Positions 1 through 7,016 of a stretch of DNA of 17,711 nt are shown here, one piece after another (position 1 is the first letter of the stretch; each line of letters opens with the position of its first letter). The notes beneath the pieces are model-generated. The model had not been told where the DNA came from. It ran no database searches and worked only from the letters and a program-made list of their open reading frames with translations. Position numbers and translations under genes: made by a program. The DNA comes from Clostridiaceae bacterium. Its GTDB lineage: Bacteria; Bacillota; Clostridia; Oscillospirales; Acutalibacteraceae. The stretch spans positions 1 to 17,711 of the forward strand of contig JAEDHZ010000005.1 of the NCBI GenBank assembly GCA_016292705.1. Direction: 5' to 3'.

Positions 1-122
1 TTCTTGTAATTGTGGTATTATTAGGTGCAAGTGCTGCAGGGAGAAAAGCGGAGACGGAAAACGGCAGCGTAGAAAAGACGCCGGTTGACCGGCAAGTCAA
101 TTATTTGGAGGAAATGATATGA
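1..122 (+). CDS. C-terminal end of a membrane protein (partial)
   Basis: An open frame enters from the left edge (first full codon at 3) and stops at TGA 120-122. The visible 39 residues start with a hydrophobic run (LVIVVLLLGASAA) and continue as a charged tail rich in K, E and R ending LEEMI. This looks like a final transmembrane helix plus a short cytoplasmic tail. Its stop overlaps the next gene's start as ATGA, so the two are probably translationally coupled and in one operon. Too little is present to name a family. The charged, non-repetitive tail and the ATGA overlap are what suggest it is real. Confidence 0.6.
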   Translation, partial: LVIVVLLGASAAGRKAETENGSVEKTPVDRQVNYLEEMI

Positions 123-1705
123 AAGTCGAAGAAAAGATTTCGATTGAACGCGCAAAGAGTGCGGAATCCGTCGGTGTTTCATCAAAGACCGTTCAGGCCT
201 TTGTTGACAGATGTATGGAACTTAACCGTCAGCTCCATTCAATCATGGTTATCCGTCACGGAAAGGTTGCCTGCGAGGCATTCAGAGAACCTTTCGGTCC
301 CGAACATAAGCACATGATGTATTCGGTCAGCAAGAGCTTTACCTCAACGGCAATCGGTTTTGCAATTGACGAAGGATATTTTAAGCTTGACACAAAGTTT
401 GTTGAAATTTTTCCGGAAGCAAGAGGGGATAAGCCTGACCCATACCTTGAAAAAATGACTGTTGAAGACCTTCTGACAATGCGCAGCGGTCTTTCTGTCA
501 CTCCGTTTATGGATAAGACTAAGGATCGCTGGTTCCATGATATAGTAAACAGCAAATGGGTCAGCGAACCGGGAACAGAGTTCCTTTATATCAGCGAGAA
601 TATGTATCTTCTTTGCTGCATTATTCACAAAATGGTTAAGATGAGCGTTATTGAATATCTTACTCCGCGCCTTTTTGAGCCGCTCGGGATTGTTGAGCCT
701 TATTGGGAAACCTGCCCGAGAGGTATTGAAACCGGCGGCTGGGGTCTCATGATTCGCACCGAGGATCTCGCAAAGTTCACTCTCTGCTATCAGCAGGGCG
801 GTAAGTTCGGCGGAAAACAGGTTGTTCCCGAGTGGTGGGTGAAAACCGCAACTGCTTTCCATGCTGACAACAGCATGAACAAGGAACTTGACTCAAAGCA
901 GGGATACGGCTATTGCTTCTGGCGCAACGGCGGCTATAAAAACTCATACCGTGCAGACGGAATGTTCTGTCAGTTCGGCATGGTTTTTGAAGATCTTGAC
1001 GCTTGCCTCATAACAACCGGCGGAGAGATTGACGAGCAGGCAATGCGGGATGTTGTCTGGGAGTTCTTCCCGAAGGCTTTTGATGATAACGCAAGTGAGG
1101 ATGACGCTGTTGAAGTCAGAATTCCCGCTTATCCGCGTCTTCCGAAAAAGCCCCGTTCGTTTGAAGAAAAGCTCCTTTCCGGCAAAAAAATTGTGTTTGC
1201 AAAGTCACCGATTCTCAACATTGCAGGTTTTCCGACAAGTATGCTGACGCTTCCCGTAACTTTCATGGCACGCGACAAGGCAGGTAATATCACAAATGTC
1301 AGCTTTGAACCGCTTGAAAACGAGCTTGTAATGACATGGAGCGAGGGCCCGGAGGTCAACCTCATACATATCGGCATGGACGGAGAATACCGTTGGGATA
1401 ATGTTGTTATAGGTCATGTTCCGTATACCACCTGTGCAACTGGTTGCTGGAACAGTGAACGGGAGCTTGAAATCCACATCAGAGCGATTGAAACCACTGC
1501 GGAAAGAGTTCTTGTTTTCACCTTTGCCGATAACAGAGTTACTCTTAAACCGACAATGAATCCGGAAACATCAACAATGGTTCTTAATCTTCAGGAATCG
1601 GTCAAGAACATTGTCAAGCAGCCTGTTGTTCAGACTCTTGTCACTCAGGTGATGCCGTTCCTTACGCCTATCGTTGAGCTTCCGCTGCACGGAAGAATCG
1701 TCTGA
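119..1705 (+). CDS. Serine hydrolase, beta-lactamase/PBP-like fold, with C-terminal extension
   Basis: A 528-residue protein of the class C beta-lactamase/esterase superfamily (Beta-lactamase, PF00144 type). The nucleophile motif SxxK is seen as S69-V-S-K72. The second motif is Y157-I-S159, in the context PGTEFLYIS; the usual Asn of YxN is Ser here. The catalytic domain fills about residues 20-320. Residues ~330-528 form an extension that I do not recognise. There is no signal peptide, so it is probably cytosolic, unlike secreted beta-lactamases. Family members hydrolyse esters, amides or D-amino-acid peptides; the substrate here is unknown. ATG 119 is supported by GGAGG at 106-110 and by the ATGA overlap with the preceding gene. 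The YhhN-family gene follows after 36 nt with its own strong Shine-Dalgarno, so an operon is likely. Confidence 0.85.
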   Translation: MKVEEKISIERAKSAESVGVSSKTVQAFVDRCMELNRQLHSIMVIRHGKVACEAFREPFGPEHKHMMYSVSKSFTSTAIGFAIDEGYFKLDTKFVEIFPEARGDKPDPYLEKMTVEDLLTMRSGLSVTPFMDKTKDRWFHDIVNSKWVSEPGTEFLYISENMYLLCCIIHKMVKMSVIEYLTPRLFEPLGIVEPYWETCPRGIETGGWGLMIRTEDLAKFTLCYQQGGKFGGKQVVPEWWVKTATAFHADNSMNKELDSKQGYGYCFWRNGGYKNSYRADGMFCQFGMVFEDLDACLITTGGEIDEQAMRDVVWEFFPKAFDDNASEDDAVEVRIPAYPRLPKKPRSFEEKLLSGKKIVFAKSPILNIAGFPTSMLTLPVTFMARDKAGNITNVSFEPLENELVMTWSEGPEVNLIHIGMDGEYRWDNVVIGHVPYTTCATGCWNSERELEIHIRAIETTAERVLVFTFADNRVTLKPTMNPETSTMVLNLQESVKNIVKQPVVQTLVTQVMPFLTPIVELPLHGRIV

Positions 1706-1741
1706 TAATCTGAATTTGAGTTTTATAACAAGGAGGATATT

Positions 1742-2518
1742 ATGCTCTGGAAAATTTTGTTCGTAATTGCTGTTGCGGCGGAGTTTGTTTTTGTTCCGCT
1801 GTTTCTGAAGTATTCGTGGCCGGATAAATGCTGGAAGTCGTTCGGCTATAAAATGGTATGCTCGGCGCTGTTCTTTTCTGCCGGCTTGCTTGCAATGAAG
1901 ATAAGCGGTCATTCGGCGGCTTCATCACCATATACAAAGCTTGTTTTATGGGGCTTGTTTTTCGGTTGGCTCGGTGATATGTTTTTGCATCTTATTACTG
2001 ATAAGATTGTGTTTTTCGGTCTCGGACTTTTTGCTTTCCTCGGCGGTCATATCTTCTATATTTTTGCATTCCAGAGGGCTATCAAAACAACCTATCCGGA
2101 TAAGCCGTTTTTTGCATGGTATGAGATTGTTGCCGTTTTGGTGCTTGTCGGTGTAATACTCATCTATTCGGCAATTAAAAAGAAGCAGGGAAAGCTTGCT
2201 GACGGAAAGCTATATATGGTTATTCCGGTTGTTCTCTATGCAATAACTATCAGCGCAATGCTTGCAAAGGCATTCAGATATTGCATCGGCGAGTGGCTCT
2301 ACGGTATGAACGAAAATACGGTATGGCTTTTCATTACCATTGCTCTCGGTGCGGTTTTGTTTGTTCTTTCAGACGGAAGCCTCGGTATCATTCTTTTTGC
2401 CGGACAGAAAAAGAACCGTCCGCTCAAAATTTTCAATATTGCAACATACTTTGCTGCACAGATTCTCCTTGCAAGCAGTATCTTCTTTGTCTATACACCG
2501 GTTCTTTACGGAACCTGA
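1742..2518 (+). CDS. YhhN/TMEM86-family membrane protein (lysoplasmalogenase-like)
   Basis: A 258-residue, very hydrophobic protein with about eight predicted membrane segments. The family-typical acidic sites are present: D79 in GWLGDMFLH and D211 in FVLSDGSLG, with GGHIFYIFAF (101-110) matching the family's conserved GHxxY region. Characterised members (TMEM86, Legionella YhhN) cleave the vinyl-ether bond of lysoplasmalogens. Plasmalogens are common in anaerobic clostridia, so that activity is plausible here, but it is inferred from the family only. ATG 1742 is preceded by AAGGAGG at 1730-1736, an optimal ribosome site. It follows the serine hydrolase closely, and an intrinsic terminator follows it. 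Confidence 0.8.
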   Translation: MLWKILFVIAVAAEFVFVPLFLKYSWPDKCWKSFGYKMVCSALFFSAGLLAMKISGHSAASSPYTKLVLWGLFFGWLGDMFLHLITDKIVFFGLGLFAFLGGHIFYIFAFQRAIKTTYPDKPFFAWYEIVAVLVLVGVILIYSAIKKKQGKLADGKLYMVIPVVLYAITISAMLAKAFRYCIGEWLYGMNENTVWLFITIALGAVLFVLSDGSLGIILFAGQKKNRPLKIFNIATYFAAQILLASSIFFVYTPVLYGT

Positions 2519-2532
2519 GCGTAAGAGTAATA

Positions 2533-2558
2533 GGCTGCCGCATTGCGGCGGCCTTTTT
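2533..2558 (+). terminator. Intrinsic terminator after the YhhN-family gene
   Basis: GGCTGCCGC and GCGGCGGCC pair around a 3-nt loop (one T-G wobble), followed by TTTTT at 2554-2558. It lies 15 nt after the stop codon and before nrdG. No convincing promoter is visible between it and nrdG, so nrdG may depend on read-through or on a promoter inside the upstream gene. Confidence 0.85.
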
Positions 2559-2590
2559 CATGTTTTAAAACTTGCGAAAGGCGGTTAATT

Positions 2591-3283
2591 ATGAATATAA
2601 GCGGAATTCAAAAACTCACCTTGCTTGATTTCCCGGGAAAGCTTGCGTGCACAATTTTTACTTTGGGCTGCAATTTTCGTTGTCCGTTCTGTCACAATGC
2701 TTCGCTTGTTCTTCCCGGTATGGGCGAGAGTATCAGCGAAGAAGATGTGTTTTCTTTCCTTGAAAAACGAGAGGGTGTTCTGGAGGGTGTCTGCATAACC
2801 GGCGGAGAGCCCTGCCTTCAGCCTGACCTTGAAGCATTTATTGAAAAGGTCAAAGCTCTCGGTTTTGCCGTAAAACTTGACACCAACGGAACTTTTCCGG
2901 AAAAGCTTGGCTCTCTTCTTGAAAAAGGTCTTCTTGACTATGTGGCAATGGATATAAAAACATCCAGAGAAAGATATCTGCAGGTCAGCGGTGTTCAGAA
3001 CGAAAAGCTTTTTGAAAATGTTCAAAGGAGTGTTGAAATACTCAAAAGCAGCAACATTCCTCATGAGTTCAGAACAACAACGGCAAAAGAGCTTCAGACC
3101 AAAGAAGATTTTGAAAAGATTGGTCATTGGCTCAAGGGTGAAGAACGGTATTTCATCCAACAGTATGAAACAAGCGGCGAGCTTATCGGTGAAGAGCTGA
3201 CTCCTTATGAAAAAGAGCAACTACAAGATTTTAAAAAAATTATGGAAAATTTTGTTGAAAATGTCGGAATCAGGGGCGTCTGA
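2591..3283 (+). CDS. nrdG: Anaerobic ribonucleoside-triphosphate reductase activating protein (radical SAM)
   Basis: A 230-residue radical SAM enzyme that binds a [4Fe-4S] cluster and uses S-adenosylmethionine to generate the glycyl radical on NrdD. The cluster motif is C27-N-F-R-C31-P-F-C34, and the SAM-contact motif GGEP is at 71-74. The start MNISGIQKLTLLDFPGKLACTIF is typical of the longer clostridial NrdG2-type activases rather than the ~155-residue E. coli form. ATG 2591 is chosen over the in-frame ATG at 2543 because the latter falls inside the preceding terminator hairpin, and AAAGGCGG lies at a suitable distance upstream of 2591. The partner nrdD lies downstream after 224 nt. A short GCGTC-T-GACGC palindrome (3276-3286) covers the stop codon. 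Confidence 0.93.
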   Translation: MNISGIQKLTLLDFPGKLACTIFTLGCNFRCPFCHNASLVLPGMGESISEEDVFSFLEKREGVLEGVCITGGEPCLQPDLEAFIEKVKALGFAVKLDTNGTFPEKLGSLLEKGLLDYVAMDIKTSRERYLQVSGVQNEKLFENVQRSVEILKSSNIPHEFRTTTAKELQTKEDFEKIGHWLKGEERYFIQQYETSGELIGEELTPYEKEQLQDFKKIMENFVENVGIRGV

Positions 3284-3317
3284 CGCTGATAAACACAGAA
3301 CATAGTGTTTCACAAAT

Positions 3318-3358
3318 CAAGATATAGTAAAAAAGTCAAAGAAAAACGCAAGATATTG
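3318..3358 (+). promoter_or_regulatory. Tandem NrdR boxes upstream of nrdD
   Basis: Two near-identical sites, CAAGATATAG at 3318-3327 and CAAGATATTG at 3349-3358, each match the NrdR core CwAtATaTwG at 9 of 10 positions. They start exactly 31 bp apart, which is the three-helical-turn spacing known for NrdR sites. The second ends 11 bp before the -35 hexamer of the nrdD promoter. NrdR is the ATP/dATP-sensing repressor of ribonucleotide reductase genes; repression of nrdD when dATP is high is therefore expected. The nrdR gene itself is not in this window. Confidence 0.85.
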
Positions 3359-3369
3359 TGTTTTTGCTC

Positions 3370-3398
3370 TTGACTTTTTTGTTTTGCTGTATTATACT
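3370..3398 (+). promoter_or_regulatory. Sigma-A-type promoter of nrdD
   Basis: TTGACT (3370-3375) and TATACT (3393-3398) are separated by exactly 17 bp. Transcription would start near 3405, giving an approximately 100-nt 5' leader before the ATG at 3508. Confidence 0.85.
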
Positions 3399-3417
3399 TG
3401 TCGTGCACAGTAAAAAC

Positions 3418-3450
3418 ACCGGCGGAGGAAACGGAGAACTTCCGCCCGGT
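3418..3450 (+). other. Stable hairpin in the nrdD 5' leader
   Basis: ACCGGCGGAGG (3418-3428) can pair with CTTCCGCCCGGT (3439-3450), with a single bulged C and one wobble, around a 10-nt loop. It lies in the predicted untranslated leader, about 13 nt after the predicted start site. Only three T residues follow, so it is not a standard terminator. It could stabilise the mRNA or act in attenuation; the sequence does not decide. Confidence 0.5.
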
Positions 3451-3507
3451 TTATCAAATATGCCGAAGCGAAATAGCCGGCTTAAAACGAGAAGGGAGAA
3501 CACCACC

Positions 3508-5886
3508 ATGTTTGATGTTAAGAAAAGAGACGGAAAATTTGTAAGTTTTGACATTAACAAAATTTCCGATGCAATTAAGTCTGCCTTTGAGGCTCAGGAG
3601 GTTAATTTTAACGATGACCTCATCGATTTCATTGCTCTCAAGGTTACTGCAGATTTTGAAAGCAAAATCAAGGACGGACATATCAATGTTGAGGATATTC
3701 AGGACAGCGTTGAAACCGTTCTTGTAAAAGCTGGTTATTCACAGGTTGCAAAGGCATATATCCTTTATCGTAAACAGCGTGAAAAGCTGCGCAACATGAA
3801 GTCAACAATTCTTGACTATAAAGCTGTTGTTGACAGTTATGTCAAGGTTACCGACTGGAGAGTTAAGGAAAACTCTACCGTAACCTATTCCGTCGGCGGC
3901 CTCATCCTCAGCAACTCCGGCGCAATCACCGCAAACTACTGGCTTTCAGAAATCTATGATGAGGAAATTGCCAATGCTCATAAGAGCGGAGACATCCATT
4001 TGCATGACCTTTCAATGCTTACCGGTTACTGCGCAGGATGGTCTCTCAAGCAGCTCATTAAAGAAGGTCTCGGAGGCGTAACGGGCAAAATCACCTCCGC
4101 TCCGGCAAAGCACCTTGCAACGCTCTGCAACCAGATGGTAAACTTCCTCGGAATCATGCAGAACGAATGGGCGGGCGCTCAGGCTTTTTCTTCCTTCGAT
4201 ACCTATCTTGCTCCGTTTGTCAAGGCAGATAACCTCACCTATGATCAGGTCAAGAAGTCAATCGAATCGTTCATCTACGGTGTCAACACTCCCTCCCGTT
4301 GGGGTACTCAGGCTCCGTTCTCCAACATCACCCTTGACTGGACCGTTCCCGATGACCTTGCAGAACTCAACGCAATTGTTGGCGGAAAAGAGATGCCGTT
4401 CAAGTATAAGGACTGCAAAAAAGAGATGGACATGGTCAACAAGGCGTTCATTGAGACCATGATTGAGGGCGACGCAAACGGACGCGGCTTCCAGTATCCG
4501 ATTCCGACTTATTCAATCACAAAGGACTTCGATTGGTCAGATACCGAAAACAATCGTCTCCTCTTTGAAATGACCTCAAAATACGGCACTCCGTATTTCT
4601 CAAACTATGTCAACAGCGACATGGCACCGAGCGATATCCGCAGTATGTGCTGCCGTCTTCGTCTTGACCTGCGTGAGCTTCGCAAAAAGTCCGGCGGCTT
4701 CTTCGGCAGCGGTGAAAGCACCGGTTCCGTCGGCGTTGTAACAATCAATCTTCCGAGAATTGCTTACCTTGCTTCTGATAAGGCTGATTTCTATGAAAGA
4801 CTTGATCACCTCATGGATATCTCCGCACGCTCGCTCAAGGTTAAGAGAACAATTATCACAAAGCTCCTTGATGAAGGTCTTTATCCTTACACAAAGCGCT
4901 ATCTCGGAACCTTTGAAAACCATTTCTCAACCATCGGACTTATCGGTATGAACGAGGTTGGTCTCAACGCAAAGTGGCTCCGTGCAGACATTACCCACAA
5001 GGAAACTCAAGAGTTTGCAAAGGAAGTTCTTGATCACATGAGAGAGCGCCTTTCGGACTATCAGGAAAAGTACGGAGACCTTTATAACCTTGAAGCAACT
5101 CCTGCTGAATCCACAACTTATCGTTTTGCAAAGCATGATGTTGAAAAGTATCCCGATATCATCACTGCTGCAGAAGCAGGCGGAACTCCGTATTACACAA
5201 ACTCCTCACATCTTCCCGTTGGATATACCGAGGATGTCTTCGCAGCTCTTGATATTCAGGACGATCTTCAGACCCGTTATACTTCAGGTACCGTTTTCCA
5301 TGCTTTCCTTGGTGAAAAGCTTCCCGACTGGAAATCAGCCGCAAAGCTTGTCAAGAAGATTGCAGACAACTATAAGCTTCCGTATTACACTCTTTCGCCG
5401 ACATATTCAGTCTGCAAGGATCACGGCTATATTATCGGCGAGCAGTACACCTGTCCGATTTGCGGCGCAGAAACCGAAGTTTACAGCCGAATCACCGGTT
5501 ATTATCGTCCTGTCCGCAACTGGAACGACGGTAAGAGCCAGGAATTCAAGGAGCGTAAGGTATACGATCTTACAAAATCTACTGCTCCCGAGTGCGTAAA
5601 AAAGCAGCAGGAACAGCAGTGCTGTGAAGAATCAAACGATGTCAGCGACGGCACTTTCCTTTTTGCAACAAGAACCTGCCCGAACTGCAAGATGGCAGAA
5701 GCTTTCCTGAACAAGGCCGGAATTGAGTTTGAAAAGGTCTATGCTGAGGAGAACCCGGAAGTTACAAAGAAGTTCGGCATAACAATGGCTCCGACGCTTG
5801 TTATTGTAAACGGTAATGATGTTCAGAAAATCGGCAATGTTTCAAATATCAGAAAGTATATTGAAACCGCTGTTGCCGTTCAGTAA
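3508..5886 (+). CDS. nrdD: Class III anaerobic ribonucleoside-triphosphate reductase with C-terminal redoxin domain
   Basis: A 792-residue oxygen-sensitive enzyme that makes deoxynucleoside triphosphates by glycyl-radical chemistry. Residues ~1-95 are an ATP-cone (allosteric) domain. The barrel contains C175 (TGYCAGW) and C381-C382 (MCCRLRL). A zinc site is formed by C636, H639, C649 and C652, and the radical glycine is G664 in RITGYY. After a linker with C696 and C705-C706, residues ~710-792 form a small thioredoxin/glutaredoxin-like domain with C724-P-N-C727 and the cis-Pro segment MAPTLV. This domain is absent from the ~710-residue E. coli enzyme. ATG 3508 has GAAGGGAG upstream. The in-frame extension to 3358 is rejected because it would run through the promoter. 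The gene sits between its activase nrdG and trxB. Confidence 0.95.
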   Translation: MFDVKKRDGKFVSFDINKISDAIKSAFEAQEVNFNDDLIDFIALKVTADFESKIKDGHINVEDIQDSVETVLVKAGYSQVAKAYILYRKQREKLRNMKSTILDYKAVVDSYVKVTDWRVKENSTVTYSVGGLILSNSGAITANYWLSEIYDEEIANAHKSGDIHLHDLSMLTGYCAGWSLKQLIKEGLGGVTGKITSAPAKHLATLCNQMVNFLGIMQNEWAGAQAFSSFDTYLAPFVKADNLTYDQVKKSIESFIYGVNTPSRWGTQAPFSNITLDWTVPDDLAELNAIVGGKEMPFKYKDCKKEMDMVNKAFIETMIEGDANGRGFQYPIPTYSITKDFDWSDTENNRLLFEMTSKYGTPYFSNYVNSDMAPSDIRSMCCRLRLDLRELRKKSGGFFGSGESTGSVGVVTINLPRIAYLASDKADFYERLDHLMDISARSLKVKRTIITKLLDEGLYPYTKRYLGTFENHFSTIGLIGMNEVGLNAKWLRADITHKETQEFAKEVLDHMRERLSDYQEKYGDLYNLEATPAESTTYRFAKHDVEKYPDIITAAEAGGTPYYTNSSHLPVGYTEDVFAALDIQDDLQTRYTSGTVFHAFLGEKLPDWKSAAKLVKKIADNYKLPYYTLSPTYSVCKDHGYIIGEQYTCPICGAETEVYSRITGYYRPVRNWNDGKSQEFKERKVYDLTKSTAPECVKKQQEQQCCEESNDVSDGTFLFATRTCPNCKMAEAFLNKAGIEFEKVYAEENPEVTKKFGITMAPTLVIVNGNDVQKIGNVSNIRKYIETAVAVQ

Positions 5887-5901
5887 ATGAAATTATTTAA
5901 T
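5873..5901 (+). promoter_or_regulatory. Possible promoter for trxB overlapping the nrdD 3' end
   Basis: TTGCCG (5873-5878) and TTTAAT (5896-5901) are 17 bp apart. The -10 is good and the -35 weak. A start near 5908 would place the following hairpin at the very 5' end of the trxB mRNA. Confidence 0.35.
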
Positions 5902-5904
5902 AGA

Positions 5905-5936
5905 CAAATATGCCCGATGAAAGTCGGGCATATTTG
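5905..5936 (+). terminator. 13-bp perfect hairpin between nrdD and trxB
   Basis: CAAATATGCCCGA (5905-5917) and TCGGGCATATTTG (5924-5936) pair perfectly around the 6-nt loop TGAAAG. The U-rich part lies within the 3' arm (TATTT) and no T-tract follows, so it may be a terminator of limited efficiency, a processing or stability element between nrdD and trxB, or a 5' stabiliser of the trxB mRNA. Confidence 0.5.
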
Positions 5937-5959
5937 CAGTATTGAAAGGAGAAAAGAAA

Positions 5960-6871
5960 ATGTACGATATTGTTGTTGTTGGTGCCGGTCCTGCCGGTCT
6001 CACTGCTGCGGTCTATGCAAGACGGGCCGAGAAGAGTGTGCTTGTTGTTGAAAAGGAAACCTTTGGCGGTCAGATTACCCATTCGCCAAAGGTTGAAAAC
6101 TATCCCGGAACGCTTCAGATGAGCGGAAACGAGTTTGCCGAAAAACTTGTTGAACAGGCACTATCCCTTGGTGCTGAGATTGAGCTTGATGAGGTTACAG
6201 CAATTGAGACAGAGGGAAAAACAAAAAGAGTAATCGGACAAAATGCAACCTATGAAGCGAAAAGCGTTATTGTTGCAACCGGTTCAAAGCACAGAACCCT
6301 TGGCGCAGAGAATGAAGAAAAATTTGTCGGCTCAGGTGTTTCATACTGTGCGGTTTGCGACGGTGCGTTTTATAAAGGAAAAGAAGTTGCCGTCATAGGC
6401 GGTGGAAACACTGCCTTGCAGGAAGCAGTTATGCTTTCCGAACTTTGCAAAAAGGTTACGCTTGTTCAGAATCTCCCGTTCTTTACCGGAGAAAAAAAAC
6501 TGCTTGACCTGCTTGAAAAAAAGGAGAATGTTGAGTTTGTCACAAGCTCGGTTGTCAGCGGACTTGAGGGTGAAGATTCACTCTGTGCAATAAGAATAAG
6601 AAACACAGAGACGAACGAGGAAACAACACTTTCAGTTGACGGAATTTTTGTTGCAATTGGTCAGGTGCCGGAAAATGAGCCGTTCAGGTCGGTTGCCAGC
6701 CTTGATGATTACGGCTACATTGTTTCCGGCGAGGAGTGTGAAAGCGGAACAGAGGGCATTTTTGTTGCCGGAGACTGCCGCACAAAGCTTGTGCGCCAGA
6801 TTGCAACCGCCGTTTCTGACGGAGCCGTTGCCGCTGTTAATGCGTGCAGATACACGGATTCTATTAAATAA
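5960..6871 (+). CDS. trxB: Thioredoxin reductase family flavoprotein, atypical pyridine-nucleotide site
   Basis: A 303-residue FAD disulfide reductase of the low-molecular-weight TrxB type. The FAD motif GAGPAG is at 8-13, the redox pair is C130-A-V-C133 followed by DG, and the C-terminal FAD motif GDC lies near 270. The second nucleotide fold has GGGNTA (147-152), but the HRRxxxR segment that binds the NADPH 2'-phosphate is replaced by QNLPFFTG. NADPH is therefore probably not the preferred donor; NADH or reduced ferredoxin are candidates. ATG 5960 follows AAAGGAGAAAAG. Its position 73 nt after nrdD suggests that it recharges the redoxin domain fused to NrdD, or a separate thioredoxin. No thioredoxin gene is visible in the window. 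Confidence 0.9.
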   Translation: MYDIVVVGAGPAGLTAAVYARRAEKSVLVVEKETFGGQITHSPKVENYPGTLQMSGNEFAEKLVEQALSLGAEIELDEVTAIETEGKTKRVIGQNATYEAKSVIVATGSKHRTLGAENEEKFVGSGVSYCAVCDGAFYKGKEVAVIGGGNTALQEAVMLSELCKKVTLVQNLPFFTGEKKLLDLLEKKENVEFVTSSVVSGLEGEDSLCAIRIRNTETNEETTLSVDGIFVAIGQVPENEPFRSVASLDDYGYIVSGEECESGTEGIFVAGDCRTKLVRQIATAVSDGAVAAVNACRYTDSIK

Positions 6872-6941
6872 CAGAAGAAAGAGGAAAAGTGGTGTTTGCC
6901 TGAGGTTTTTAATATCGAATCCACTATATATTTAGTAACAC

Positions 6942-6970
6942 TTGACTTTTTCTCCTTTTGTCCATATACT
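6942..6970 (+). promoter_or_regulatory. Promoter of the SDR gene
   Basis: TTGACT (6942-6947) and TATACT (6965-6970) lie 17 bp apart, with the same hexamers and spacing as the nrdD promoter. A 14-bp imperfect palindrome, ACTATATATTTAGT (6923-6936, 12 of 14 positions symmetric), sits immediately upstream and could be an operator. Confidence 0.8.
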
Positions 6971-7016
6971 AATACAGGTCAAAACCATAAAGCTAATCAG
7001 AAAGGACTGACCAGGA

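Noticed and set aside
3358..3507. In-frame N-terminal extension of nrdD by 50 residues with a hydrophobic start
   Set aside because: It would begin inside the second NrdR box and be translated across the promoter. The ATP-cone begins directly at 3508, which has a good ribosome site.
5090..5599. 169-codon plus-strand frame inside nrdD
   Set aside because: It lies entirely within the well-supported nrdD gene in another frame and shows no family features.
6923..6936. ACTATATATTTAGT as a further NrdR box before the SDR gene
   Set aside because: It looks AT-palindromic like NrdR sites, but the C-to-G core spacing is two bases too long and there is no partner 31 bp away.
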